Shown here piece after piece: positions 50,701-62,216 of a stretch of DNA of 64,000 bases. Below the pieces are notes generated by a model. That model saw nothing but the letters and a program-made list of their open reading frames with translations. It was not told the DNA's origin and ran no database searches. Numbering within the stretch: position 1 is the first letter of the stretch; each line of letters opens with the position of its first letter. This DNA is from Streptomyces sp. CB01373 (GTDB taxonomy: Bacteria > Actinomycetota > Actinomycetes > Streptomycetales > Streptomycetaceae), in the NCBI RefSeq assembly GCF_002803075.1, contig NZ_NNBK01000012.1, forward strand, positions 1 through 64,000, written 5' to 3'. Made by a program: the position numbers and the translations under genes.

Positions 50701-53700
50701 AGCAGGGCGGGCGAGCCGTCGGTGAGGATGTGGCGCACCCGCTCGGCCGGGTAGGCCGGGTCGAGGGGTATGTAGGCCGCGCCGGACTTGAGCACCGCCA
50801 GCAGCGCCACCACCAGGTCCGTTCCGCGCGGCAGGCTCACCGCGACCCGCGCCTCGGGACCGGCGCCGCGGCCGGCCAGGTACCGGGCCAGCCGGTTCGC
50901 CCGCGCGTTCAGGTCGGCGTAGGTGATCCCGGCGCGGGTGGCCCCGTCGTCCGCGGCGACGACCGCGACCCGGTCCGGGGTGCGGGCGGCCGCCGCCTCG
51001 ATCGCCTCGGTCAGCGACCGCGGGCCGAAGCCGGCGCTCGTGGCGTTCCAGTCGTCCAGCAGCAGGGTGCGCTCGGCCGGGGTCAGGACGTCCACGTCGC
51101 CCACGGGCCGGTCGGGTTCGGCGCACAGCCGTTCCATCAGGTGCGTGAACCGTCCGGCCAGCCCCACCACCGTGTCGTGGTCGAACAGGTCCGTGCTGTA
51201 CTCGGCGACCGCGTCGATCCCGGCGGGCGCGTGGTCGTCGTCGAACAGCTCGCGCAGGTTGACGTTGAGGTCGAACTTGGCCGTGTCCAGGTCGAGCATC
51301 CGGCGCCGCGCGGACACCCCGGGCAGGTCGTAATCGGCCTCGGGGTTGTTGTGCAGGCTGACCATCACCTGGAACAGCGGGTGGCGGGCCATGACCCGCT
51401 CGGGGTTCAGCAGGTCGACCAGCCGCTCGAAGGGCACGTCCTGGTGGGCGTACGCGGCCAGGTCCGTCTCCCGTACCCGGTCCAGGAGTTCGGTGAAGGT
51501 GGGGTCGCCGGACAGGTCGGTGCGCAGCACCAGCGTGTTGACGAAGAAGCCCACCAGCTCGTCCAGGGCCTCGTCGGTGCGGCCCGCGATCGGCGTGCCC
51601 AGGGGGATGTCGGTGCCCGCGCCCATGCGGTGCAGCAGCACCGAAAGGCCCGCCTGGACGACCATGAACATGCTGACCCCGTGGCGGCGGGCGAGGGCCG
51701 CCAGGTCCCGGTGCAGCCGCGGCTCCAGCCGGAACGTGACCCAGCCACCGCGGTACGAGGGGGTCGCCGGCCGCGGCCGGTCAACCGGCAGGCTCAGCTC
51801 GTCCGGCAGCCCGGCCAGCGCCTCACGCCAGTACGCCGACTGCCGCGCGGCCACGCTGTCCGGGTCGTCCTCGTCGCCCAGCACCGCGTGCTGCCAGAGC
51901 ATGTAGTCCGGGTACTGCACCGGCAGCGGCGTCCACTTCGGTGCCGTGCCGGCGCGCCGGGCGGCGTAGGCGGTGGCGAGGTCCCGGCCGAACGGCCCGG
52001 TCGACCAGCCGTCGACGACGATGTGGTGCATCACCACCACGAACACCGACTCCCGCTCGCCGACCCGCAACAGGGCCGCCCGCAGCGGAAGTTCGACCGT
52101 CAGATCGAAGCCCCGGCCGGCGATGCGCCGCAACTCCCCGTCCAGTTCGGGTGCGGCGACGTCGAGCACGGTGAACTCCGGTGCGGCGACCGACGGGTCG
52201 AGCACGACCTGGTACGGGCTGCCGTCCCGCTCGGGGAAGATGGTGCGCAGCGACTCGTGGCGGGCGACGACGTCGGCGAGCGCGGAGCGCAGCGCCGAGA
52301 CGTCCACCGGACCGTCCAGGTCCAGTGCGACCGGCAGGTTGTAGGTGGCGCCGTGGCCTTCGAGGCGGTTCAGGAACCACAGCCGCCGCTGGCCGTGGGA
52401 CAGGGGCAGGTGCGCCGGCCGCTGTGCCGCGCGCAGCGCCTGCCGTCCCTGCGGCGCTCCGCGCAGCGATCCGGCCAGGGCGGCGACGGTCGGGCTCTCG
52501 AACAGCGCGCGGATCGGCAGTTCCGTGCCGAAGGCCGAACGGATCCTGCTGATCAGCCGGGTGGCCAGCAGGGAGTGGCCGCCCAGGTCGAAGAAGTTGT
52601 CGTCGACGCCGACCGCGGGCACGTTCAGGATCTGCGCGAACAGAGCGCACAGCAGCTCTTCCTGGGGTGTGCGCGGCGCGCGGCCGGCGGTGGCGGTGGG
52701 GGAGTGGTCCGGCGCCGGCAGGGCCCGCCGGTCGACCTTGCCGTTGGGGCTGAGCGGCAGCTCGTCCAGGACCACGAACGCCGCGGGCACCATGTAGTCC
52801 GGCAGGTCCCCGGCAACCTCGCGGGCGACCTCGGCCCGGTCCAGCGGGCCGTCCGGCACCAGGTAGGCGACGAGGCGCTGGTCGCCCGGCAGGTCCTCCC
52901 GCAGCACGACGGCGGCCTGGGCGACGCCCGCACGGCGCAGCAGCGCGTTCTCGATCTCGCCGATCTCCACCCGGAAGCCGCGGATCTTGACCTGGTCGTC
53001 GACGCGCCGCAGGAAGTACAGCTCGCCGTCCGGCCTCCACTTCACGATGTCGCCGGTCCGGTACATGCGGGAGCCGGGCGGGCCGAACGGGTTCGGCGCG
53101 AACCGCTCGGCGGTCAGCGTCGGCCGGTGCAGATAGCCGCGTGCGATGCCCTCGCCCGCCACGTACAGCTCACCGGCCACGCCCATGGGCACCGGCCGCA
53201 GGGACGCGTCCAGCACGTACAGCCAGGTGTTGGGCATGGGACGGCCGATCGGCAGCGGGCCGCTGTCCACCGGTTCGCCCGCCCTGATCACGTGCTGGGT
53301 GCAGTTGACGGTGGTCTCGGTGGGCCCGTAGCCGTTGTAGATGTGCGCCTCGGGGTGGCGCGTACGCCATTCGGTCAGGGTCTCGCCGAGCAGCAGCTCG
53401 CCGCCCAGCATCAGTTCGCGGCTGGGGGAGAACGCGTCGGGCAGCGCCTCGAAGAGCGGCAGATGGCTCGGGGTGGCCTTGAGGAACGTGCACGGCGTCC
53501 GGTCCAGGGCGGCCAGGGTCCGCGGATCGCCGTCGTCCAGGGTGTCCAGGATCACCGTGCCGCCGACGGACAGCGGCGTGTAGAGCGCGGTCACCGTCAG
53601 GTCGAAGGAGATCGGGCTGTGCAGTACCGCCGCTCCGTTGGTGCTCGGGTAGCCCGAGGTGCTCCAGCGCAGGTAGTCGCTCAGGCAGTGCTGTTCGGTC

Positions 53701-56700
53701 AGCACGCCCTTGGGGCGCCCGGTGGAGCCGGAGGTGTAGATGACGTACGCGGAGTGGTGCGGGTGGACCGGGTGCAGCCGGTCGGCGTCGGTCGGCGCCG
53801 TCACCGGGCGGCCGGCCACGGCCTCGGCGGTGTCCGGCTCGTCCAGCAGCAGCCGCGGCAGGTTCTCGGAGTGCGGGATGCCCGCGCCGATGGTGGTGTC
53901 GGTGAGCAGCAGCATGGCCGAGGCGTTCTCGATCATGTACTCGATGCGCTCCGGCGGGTAGTCCGGGTCGAGCGGGAGGTAGGCCGCGCCCGCCTTCAGG
54001 ACGGCCACCAGGGCGACCACCAGGTGCGGGGTGCGCGGCAGGGCGACCGCGACCCAGTCCTCGGCCCCCACGCCCCGCGCGATCAGGTGATGGGCCAACC
54101 GGTTGGCGCGCTCGTCGAGTTCGCGGTAGGTCACCTCCTCGTCCCGGCAGACCAGGGCGACGGCGTCCGGGGTCGTCGCCACCTGCCGCTGGAACCGTTC
54201 GACGAACGTCGGCGGGACCTCCGCGCGGATCTCGCCCACTCCGAGGGCGAGGATGCGGTGGCGGTCGGCCTCGCCCAGCAGGTCCAGCTCGCTGACCCGC
54301 TGCGCCGGATCGGCCGCGACCGACTCCAGCAGGCGGCTCAGCCGGGCGGAGATGTCCTCGGCGGTGGCACGGTCGTACAGGGCGCCGCTGTAGTTGAGCA
54401 GACCGGTGAGTCCGGCCGGGGTGCCGTCGTCGGCGTACCGGTCGCGCACGGAGAACGACAGGTCGAACTTGGCGACCTCGGTGTTCACCGGGTGCAGGCG
54501 GGTGCGCACCCCGGGGAAGCCCAGCTCCATCTCGGGGGTGTTCTCGAAGTTCAGCAGCACCTGGAACAGCGGGTGCCGGGAGAGCGAGCGCTCCGGCCTG
54601 AGCGTCTCCACCAGCAGCTCGAACGGCACCTCCTGGTGGGCGTACGCGGACAGGTCCGCCTCGCGCACCCGGCCGAGGAGCTGCCGGAACGTCGGGTCGC
54701 CGCTGAGGTCGTTGCGCAGGACCAGGGTGTTGACGAAGAAGCCGATCAGGTCGACCAGCGACTCGTCGTTCCGCCCGGCGACCGAGGTGCCGATGGGAAT
54801 GTCCGTGCCGCCGCCCAGCCGGTTCAGCAGCGCGGCGAGCGCGGCCTGCATCACCATGAACAGGCTGGCGCCGCTGCCGCGGGCGATCTCAAGGAGCCGT
54901 GCGTGCACCTCGGGCCCGACCGTGATCGGCACGAACCCGCCGTCGTGGCTGGGGGCCGCCGGGCGGGGCCGGTCGGCCGGCAGGTCCAGTTGGTCCGGCA
55001 GACCCGCCAGCGTGTCCTTCCAGTAGCCGATCTGCCGCGCCAGCACGCTGTCCGGGTCGGCGAGGTCACCGAGGACCTCCCGCTGCCACAGCGTGTAGTC
55101 GGCGTACTGCACGGGCAGCGGCGCCCACTGGGGGGCGCGCGCCGAACGCCGCTCGGCGTAGGCGGCGGACAGGTCGCCCACCAGCGACGCGAACGACCAG
55201 CCGTCGGCGACGATGTGGTGCACCAGGACCAGGAACACCTGCTCGGTGGGGCTGAGCACGAACAGCTGGGCCCGGACGGGCAGTTCGTTCTCCAGGTCGA
55301 AGCCGCGGCGGGCGGCCGCGGTCAGCGCCGTGTCCAGTTCCGGCTCGGTCAGCTCGGTCACCGGGATGCTCAGGCGTGCCTCCCGCTCCGGTACGACGCA
55401 CTGGACCGGTACGCCGTCGTGGTCGCGGAAGACCGTGCGCAGGCTCTCGTGCCGGGCCATGACGTCGTGCAGGGCCTGGTGGAGGGCGTCGCGGTCGATC
55501 CGGCCGGTGAAGCGCAGTGAGACACCGAGGTTGTAGGTGGGGCTCGGGCCCTCCAGACGGTTGAGGAACCACAGCCGCTGCTGGGTGAACGACACCGGCA
55601 GCCGGTCCGGGCGCGGCATCGGGACCGCCCGGGGCCTGGCCGTACCGGCCCGCTCGACCAGTTCCGCCAGCTGGGCCACCGTGGGCGCCTCGAACAGGTC
55701 GCGTACCGCGAGATCGACGCCGAGCACCGACTGGATCCTGATGATCAGCCGGTTGGCGATGAGCGAATGCCCGCCGAGGTCGAAGAAGCTGTCGTCGACG
55801 CCGACCGAGGACAGCTCCAGGATCTCCGCGAACAGACCGCAGAGCACCTGCTCCTGCGGGGTGCGCGGCTGCCGGCCGCCTCGCCCGCCGGCGAACCGCG
55901 GCGCGGGCAGGGCGCCGCGGTCGAGCTTGCCGCTGGTGTTGAGCGGCAGCCTGCGCAGGGTGACGAAGGCCGCCGGCACCATGTAGCCGGGCAGGGTGGC
56001 CGCCACCAGCTCGCGCAGCCGCGCGGTGTCCGCCTCGGCCCCGGCGGCGGGCACGACGTAGGCGACGAGCTGCTTGTGGCGGTGCTGGTCCTCCTGCGCG
56101 ACCACCACCACCTGCGCCACCGCCGGGTCCGACGCGATCACCGACTCGATCTCACCGGTCTCGATGCGGAAACCGCGCACCTTCACCTGCTCGTCGGTGC
56201 GCCCCAGGTAGGCCAGCTCGCCGTCGGCGGTCCAGCGCACCACGTCGCCGGTCCGGTACAGGCGGGAGCCCGGCGGGCCGAACGGGCAGGCCACGAACCG
56301 CTGCGCGGTCAGGGCCGGCCGGTCCAGGTAGCCGCGGGCCAGGCCCGCGCCCGCCAGGTACAGCTCGCCCGGGACACCGGCGGGAACCGGCCGCAGCCAG
56401 GGATCCAGCACGTACGCGCGGGTGTTGGCGACCGGCCGGCCGATCAGCGGCTCCGCGGGCCCGCCGTCGGAGTACCAGGCGGTCGCGTACACCGTGGCCT
56501 CGGTCGGCCCGTAGATGTTGGCGATACGGGCCCCGGGCATGACCGCGCGGATGTCCGCCACCGCCCGGCCGGTGAGCGCCTCGCCGGCGAGCACCACCAG
56601 GCCGGCCGAGGCGGAGACGTTGTCCTGGCCGATCAGTTCGGCCAGCGCGGACGGCACCGCGCTGATCATGCTGCCCGACCAGCCGCCCTCCCGCTCGGCC

Positions 56701-59700
56701 AGCGCCAGCAGGTCGCGCACCACGTCGATGCGCCCGCCCGCCGTCAGGGGCGCGAAGATCTCGAAGACCGACACGTCGAAGCTGAGCGACGTCGACGCCA
56801 GCGGCCGGGACAGGGCGTCGGCGCCGATCTCGCGCGCCGCCCAGGTGACCAGGTTGACCACGTTGCGGTGCTCCACCACGACGCCCTTGGGCGTCCCGGT
56901 CGAGCCGGAGGTGTGGATGACATAGGCGGCGTTGTCCGCCCGCAGCGGCGCCCCGCGGTCCTCGTCGACCGGGTTCGTGCCGGGGCGGGCCGCGACCGCC
57001 TCCAGCGTGCCGGGGGCGTCCAGCGCCAGCGCCGGCACCCCGGCCAGGGCCTCCCGCGGCCAGCCGGCCAGTACGCCCTCGGTGCTCAGCAGCAGCACCG
57101 GAGCGGCGTCGGACAGCAGCAGCGTGACACGCTCGACGGGATGGCCGGGGTCGACCGGCAGATACGCCGCACCGGACTTGAGCACCGCGAGCAGCGCGAC
57201 GATCAGCTCCGCCGAACGCGGCATGCCCAGCGCGACCACGCGCTCGGGACCCGCGCCCCGGCCGATCAGCTCCCGCGAGAGCCGGTTGGCGGCCTCGTGC
57301 ACCTCGCGGTACGTCATCGTCCGCGGCCCGTCGCACACCGCCACCGCGTCCGGGTGCTCTGCCGCCGTCCGCTCGAGGAGGTCGACCAGGGTCCCCGCGG
57401 GGACGCCGTGTTCCGTGTCGTTCCATTCGTGCAGCAGCCGCCGCCGCTCGGGCGGCGACAACATGTCCAGGGCCCGCACCGGGGCGTCCGGTTCGGTCAC
57501 GAGCGCCTGAAGGAAACGCACCAGCCGGTCGCCGAGCATTTCCACACTGGAACGGTCGAAGAGATCCGTCCGGAATTCGACGACCGCGTCGATACCGTCC
57601 GGCGTTCCCGTCTCACCGACGCGTTCGCCGAATTCGAGGGACAGGTCGAACTTGGCCATCGTGCGCACGCCCGGTTCCGCGACCGCCGTCAGACCGGGGA
57701 ATTCCAGAGCGGTGCCGAGTTTCTTCTGGAGCGAGAACAGCACCTGGCACAGCGGGTGGCGGGACAGCGAACGCTCCGGGTTCAGCACCTCGACGAGACG
57801 CTCGAACGGCACGTCCTGATGGGCGTACGCCGCCAGGTCCGACTCCCTGACCCGGCCGAGGAGTTCGCGGAACGTCGGGTCGCCGGAGACATCGGTGCGC
57901 AGCACCAGCGTGTTGACGAAGAAGCCGACCAGGTCGTCAAGGGAGTCGTCGGTGCGGCCCGCCACCGGGCTGCCAAGCACCACGTCGGGGCCGGCGCCCA
58001 GCACCGACAGCAGCGAGGCCAGCCCGGCCTGGAGCGTCATGAACAGGGTGGTGCCGGTCTGCCGGGCCAGCTCGGTGAGGCCGCGGTGCAGTTCGGGCGG
58101 CAGCCGCAGCTCGACCACGTCGGACCGGTAGTCGGCCTCGGCCGGACGCGGCCGGTCGGCGGGCAGCGCGATCTCGTCCGGCAGACCGGCCAGCTCCGAG
58201 CGCCAGAAGGCGATCTGCCGTGCCATGGTGCTGTACGGGTCCCGGTCGTCGCCGAGCGTCTCACGCTGCCACAACGTGTAGTCGGCGTACTGCACCGGCA
58301 ACGGCCGCCACTGTGGTCCCGCGCCATTCAGCCGGGCCGCGTACGCCGTGGACAGGTCGCGGGCCAGCACTCCCAGCGACCATCCGTCCGCCGCGATGTG
58401 GTGCACCACGACGGACAGCACGTGCTCCTCCTCGCCGAGCGAGAACAGGTCCACGTGCAGGGGGAGTTCGGTGGCCAGGTCGAACGCTCCGGCCGCGCAG
58501 CTCGCCAGTGCCGCGGGCAGCTCCTCGGCGCCGATCGCCGAGACGGGCAGCTCGATCACGGCCGTCTCCGGGTCGAGAACGACCTGGCTCGGCACGCCCT
58601 TCACATCGGGGAAGACGGTCCGCAGGCTCTCGTGCCGGGCCAGCAGGTCACCGAACGCCGCGAGCAGCGCGCCCCGGTCCAGCGGCCCGGACAGACGCAG
58701 CACCAGCGGGATGTTGTAGGCCGAGTTGGGTCCCTCGAGACGGTCGACGAACCACAGCCGGTTCTGCGCGTAGGACAGCGGGACCTCCGCCGGGCGCGGC
58801 ATCGGGGAGATGCCGGAGCGGGCGTGGTCGGCGCAGGTGACGCGGTCCGCCACGGCGGCGACGGTCGGCGCCTCGAACAGCGTCCGGATCTGGAGCTCCA
58901 CCCCGAACACCGAACGGATCCTGCTGACCAGCCGGGTGGCCAGCAGGGAGTGGCCGCCCACGTCGAAGAAGTTGTCGTCGATGGTGACGCCCGGCACGCC
59001 CAGGACCTCGGCGAACAGCCCGCACAGCACCTCCTCGACCGGGGTGCGCGGGGCGCGCCCGGCCGAGCCCGCCACGGACTCCGGCTCCGGCAGCGCCGCG
59101 TGGTCCAGCTTGCCGTTGGCGGTGAGCGGCAGCCGCGGCAGCACCACGAACGCGGACGGCACCATGTGGTCCGGCAGCGCGGCGGCCACCGTCTCGCGCA
59201 GGCCCGCGGGGTCGAGACCCGCGCGCTCGCGGGCCGGCGTGACATAGGCGACCAGTCGCTTGTCGCCGGTCCGGTCCTCACGGACGACCACCGCCGCCTG
59301 TGCGACCTCGGCCACGCTCTCCACCACGGCCTCGATCTCGCCCGGCTCGATCCGGAAACCGCGGATCTTCACCTGCTGGTCGGCCCGGCCGACGAACTCC
59401 AGCTCGCCGTCCGCCGTCCGGCGCGCCACGTCGCCCGTGCGGTACATCAGGCTGCCGGGCGGGCCGAACGGGTCGGCGACGAACCGGTGCGAGGTCAGGT
59501 CCGGGCGCCCGTGGTAGCCGCGTGCGAGCCCGTCGCCGGAGACGTACATCTCCGCCGCGACGCCGGGCGGCACCGGCCGCAGCGCGCCGTCCAGCAGATG
59601 GATGCCGAGGTCGGGGATGGGGGAGCCGATGACGCTGCCCGGCCGCCCGTCCGCGGTGCTCCGGTCCAGCGCCGCATGGCTGACGTGCACCGTGGTCTCG

Positions 59701-61991
59701 GTGATGCCGTACATGTTCACCAGCACCGGCGCGTCGTCCGGGTGGCGGGCGTACCAGCGCTCCAGGCGCCGCGGGTCCAGCGCCTCACCGCCGAAGATCA
59801 CGAACCGCAGCGCGGGGGCGCCGCCGGCCCCGGGGTGCTCCTCGTCGGCCTGCGTGAGCTGGTAGAAGGCAGAGGGGGTCTGGTTGAGGACGGTGACGCG
59901 CTCGTCGGCCAGCAGCCGCAGGAACTCCACCGGCGAACGGCTCACCTCGTGCGGAACGACCACGAGCCGGCCGCCGTGCAGCAGCGGACCCCAGATCTCC
60001 CACACCGAGAAGTCGAAGGCGTAGGAGTGGAACAGCGTCCACACGTCCTCGGGCCCGAAGCCGAACCACTGCTCGGTGGCGGTGAACAGCCGCAGCACGT
60101 TGCGGTGGGGGACGACCACGCCCTTGGGCCGGCCGGTGGACCCGGAGGTGTAGATCATGTACGCCGGATGCCGCCCGTCGAGCGGCGCGGCCCGCTCGGA
60201 GTCGGTGACGTCATCGGTGGCCCGCGCGGCCAGTTCGGCTGCGGTACGGGCGTCGTCCACAGCCAGCACCGGGACGCCCTCGGTGTCCGGCAGGTGCGGC
60301 GCGTGCGCGGTGTCGGTCAGCACCAGGTCCGGCGCGGCGTCCGCGAGCATGAACGCGATCCGCTCGGCCGGGTAGGCCGGGTCCAGCGGCAGGTAGGCCG
60401 CGCCGGCCTTGAGGACGGCCAGCAGCGCGACCACCATCTCCGCCGAACGCGGCAGCGCGAGCGCGACGAACCGCTCCGGGCCGGCGCCGCGCTCGATCAG
60501 CGTCCTGGCCAGCCGGTTGGCGCGGGCGTTGATCTCCCGGTAGCTGTGGCCCACTCCGTCGCTCACCACGGCCGTGCGCTCGGGGTGCTCGGCAGCCACC
60601 CGCTCGAACAGCTCCGGAAGCGTGGCGGCAGGGGTCTCGACGGGGACCGGCGGAGTGAGCACGCGCGCGCGTTCCTCGTCGGTGGCCGTGTCCAGCCGCC
60701 CGACCGGCGTCGCGGGGTCGCAGGCGCACAGCCGGGAGAGCAGGTCGAGGAAGCGCTGCTGGTGCGCGGCGAGCGACTCCTCGTCGTACAGCGCCGCGTT
60801 GGCGTCGAAGTCGAAGCGCAGTGCGCCGTCGGCGGAGCGGGTGTCCAGCACGATCGCGAGGTCCGTGATCGGGCCGCCCGGCAGGTTTCGCACGGTCGCC
60901 CGGTGCCCGGCGAAGTCCAGGTCGTAGTCGAACAGGACCAGGTTGACGTGCGGTCCGATCAGGTGCTGCTCGGGGCCGAGGCGCAGGTCGCGCCGCATGT
61001 CCTCGTGCCGGTAGCGCTGGTGGCGCACGGCCTGCCGCATCTCGGCGGAGACGGCGGTGAGCAGGTCGCCCACCGGGGTGTCCGGTGCGGCGCCCAGCCG
61101 CAGCGGGACCAGGTTGGAGACGCTGCCGGGCACGCTGCGCAGGCCCTTGCCCTGGCGCGCGGCGACGGGCAGTCCGACGACGACCTCGTCGGTGCCGGTG
61201 AGGCGCTGCACGTAGAGGGCGAGCGCGGCCACCACCACGGTCGGCCAGCCGGTGCCGGCCTCGCGCGCGAGGCCGCGGATCGCCTCGGTCCCGGCGGCGC
61301 CGAGCGTCACGCTGCGGCGGATCACACGGCTGGGCAGGTGCTGCAGGCCGCCGGACAGACTGACCGGGGGCTGCGCGCCGGTCAGCCGCTCGGTCCAGAA
61401 CGCGGCGTCGTCGGCGTGGTCCGGGGAATCGGCGTAGGCCCGGGCGGCGTCCACCAGGCCCTGCAGCGGCGGGAAGGGACTGGCCGGTACGGGGGTGTCC
61501 GTCATCAGCGCGGAGTAGACCTCGGCCACCCTCGGCGCGAACATGGCCATGCCGGCACCGTCCAGCACGATGTGGTGGACGCGGTGGTACCACCACCAGC
61601 GGTCCTCGGCGATCCGGATCAGGGCGAAGGCGAACAGCGAGTCGCCGAACAGGTCGATCGGCCGGGTACGGTCCTCGTCCATCCACTTCCGCGCGCCGGC
61701 CTCCGGGTCGGCCTCGCCGGACAGGTCCACGACGTGCAACGGGAAATCGACGGCGGGGAGTATCCGTTGCTCGGGGATCTCGCCGTGCTCGGCGAACCGC
61801 ACGCGCAGCGCGTCGGTCTCGCCGACCACCCGGCGCAGCGCGGTCTCGAAGCGGACAGGGTCGACCGGACCGTGAATGTCCAGATACTCGGCGATGTTGT
61901 ACACCGTGTTGCCGGAGTCGATCCGTTGCGCGAACCAAATACCCGATTGAGCCGGCGTCAGAGGGAGTCGGACCTCACCGGATTGTGGCAC
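47739..61991 (-). CDS. sky29: NRPS modules 1-4, acyl-starting (Thr, Ala, Asp-type, Gly), C-terminal decayed E domain
   Basis: This 4,750-residue first synthetase has the order C1-A1-T1, C2-A2-T2, C3-A3-T3, C4-A4-T4-E. It begins directly with a condensation domain (HHIVLDG), which would join a side-chain acyl group to residue 1; this is the starter type used for lipopeptides. Carrier serines lie near residues 1013, 2075, 3139 (GGHS) and 4201 (GGDS). Codes by alignment are: A1 DFWNIGMVH(K), Thr; A2 DVFSVAIVY(K), Ala-like; A3 DLTKMGGVN(K), Asp family, here 3-methyl-Asp; A4 DILQLGLVW(K), Gly. The E domain (about 4225-4720) has lost most catalytic motifs. The start is GTG 61991 with AAGGGGAG about 9-16 bases upstream. 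A ring closure onto the Thr1 hydroxyl is known for the matching product. Confidence 0.96.
47830..49320 (-). other. Degenerate epimerisation domain after the Gly module
   Basis: The fold is recognisable, but conserved motifs are changed compared with the two intact E domains of the same pathway. HHLVVDGVSW becomes HRLAVDAVSW (48774-48803), EGHGRE becomes ERDGRE, RTVGWFTS becomes RTLGRFAT, GGIGYGLL becomes GGVGHGML, and FNYLGRF becomes FTHLGRF. The second (catalytic) His of HHxxxDG is Arg. The preceding A domain selects glycine, which has no stereocentre, so catalysis is not needed. Confidence 0.88.
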
Positions 61992-62216
61992 GACTACTCA
62001 CTCCCCTTGAATCGGAAAACTGGTGGAGAACAGCCCCCGCGGGCCACACCGATCGGGCGCATCCGGGCCGGGCGGGCGAGCAGATCTCGCCCCGCGCCTG
62101 GGACGTTACCGCTCACCCGGCGTACGGGAACGGCCTTATAAGAAGCCTCGATAAACCATCGCCGCAGGTCGCCCGAGCAATTACCGGGAAAGGGCGCCCC
62201 GGCCGGGAACACCGGT
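61992..62216 (-). promoter_or_regulatory. Probable promoter region of the NRPS operon
   Basis: This 225-base spacer lies between the flavoprotein stop and the first NRPS start, both on the minus strand. An AT-rich patch at about 62,133-62,158 (TATAAG and TTTATC on the minus strand) stands out in G+C-rich surroundings and may hold a -10 element, though no good -35 is visible. A perfect inverted repeat GGGCGAG-CAGAT-CTCGCCC lies at 62074-62092, between that patch and the NRPS start, where a repressor or an RNA leader hairpin could act. Confidence 0.5.
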
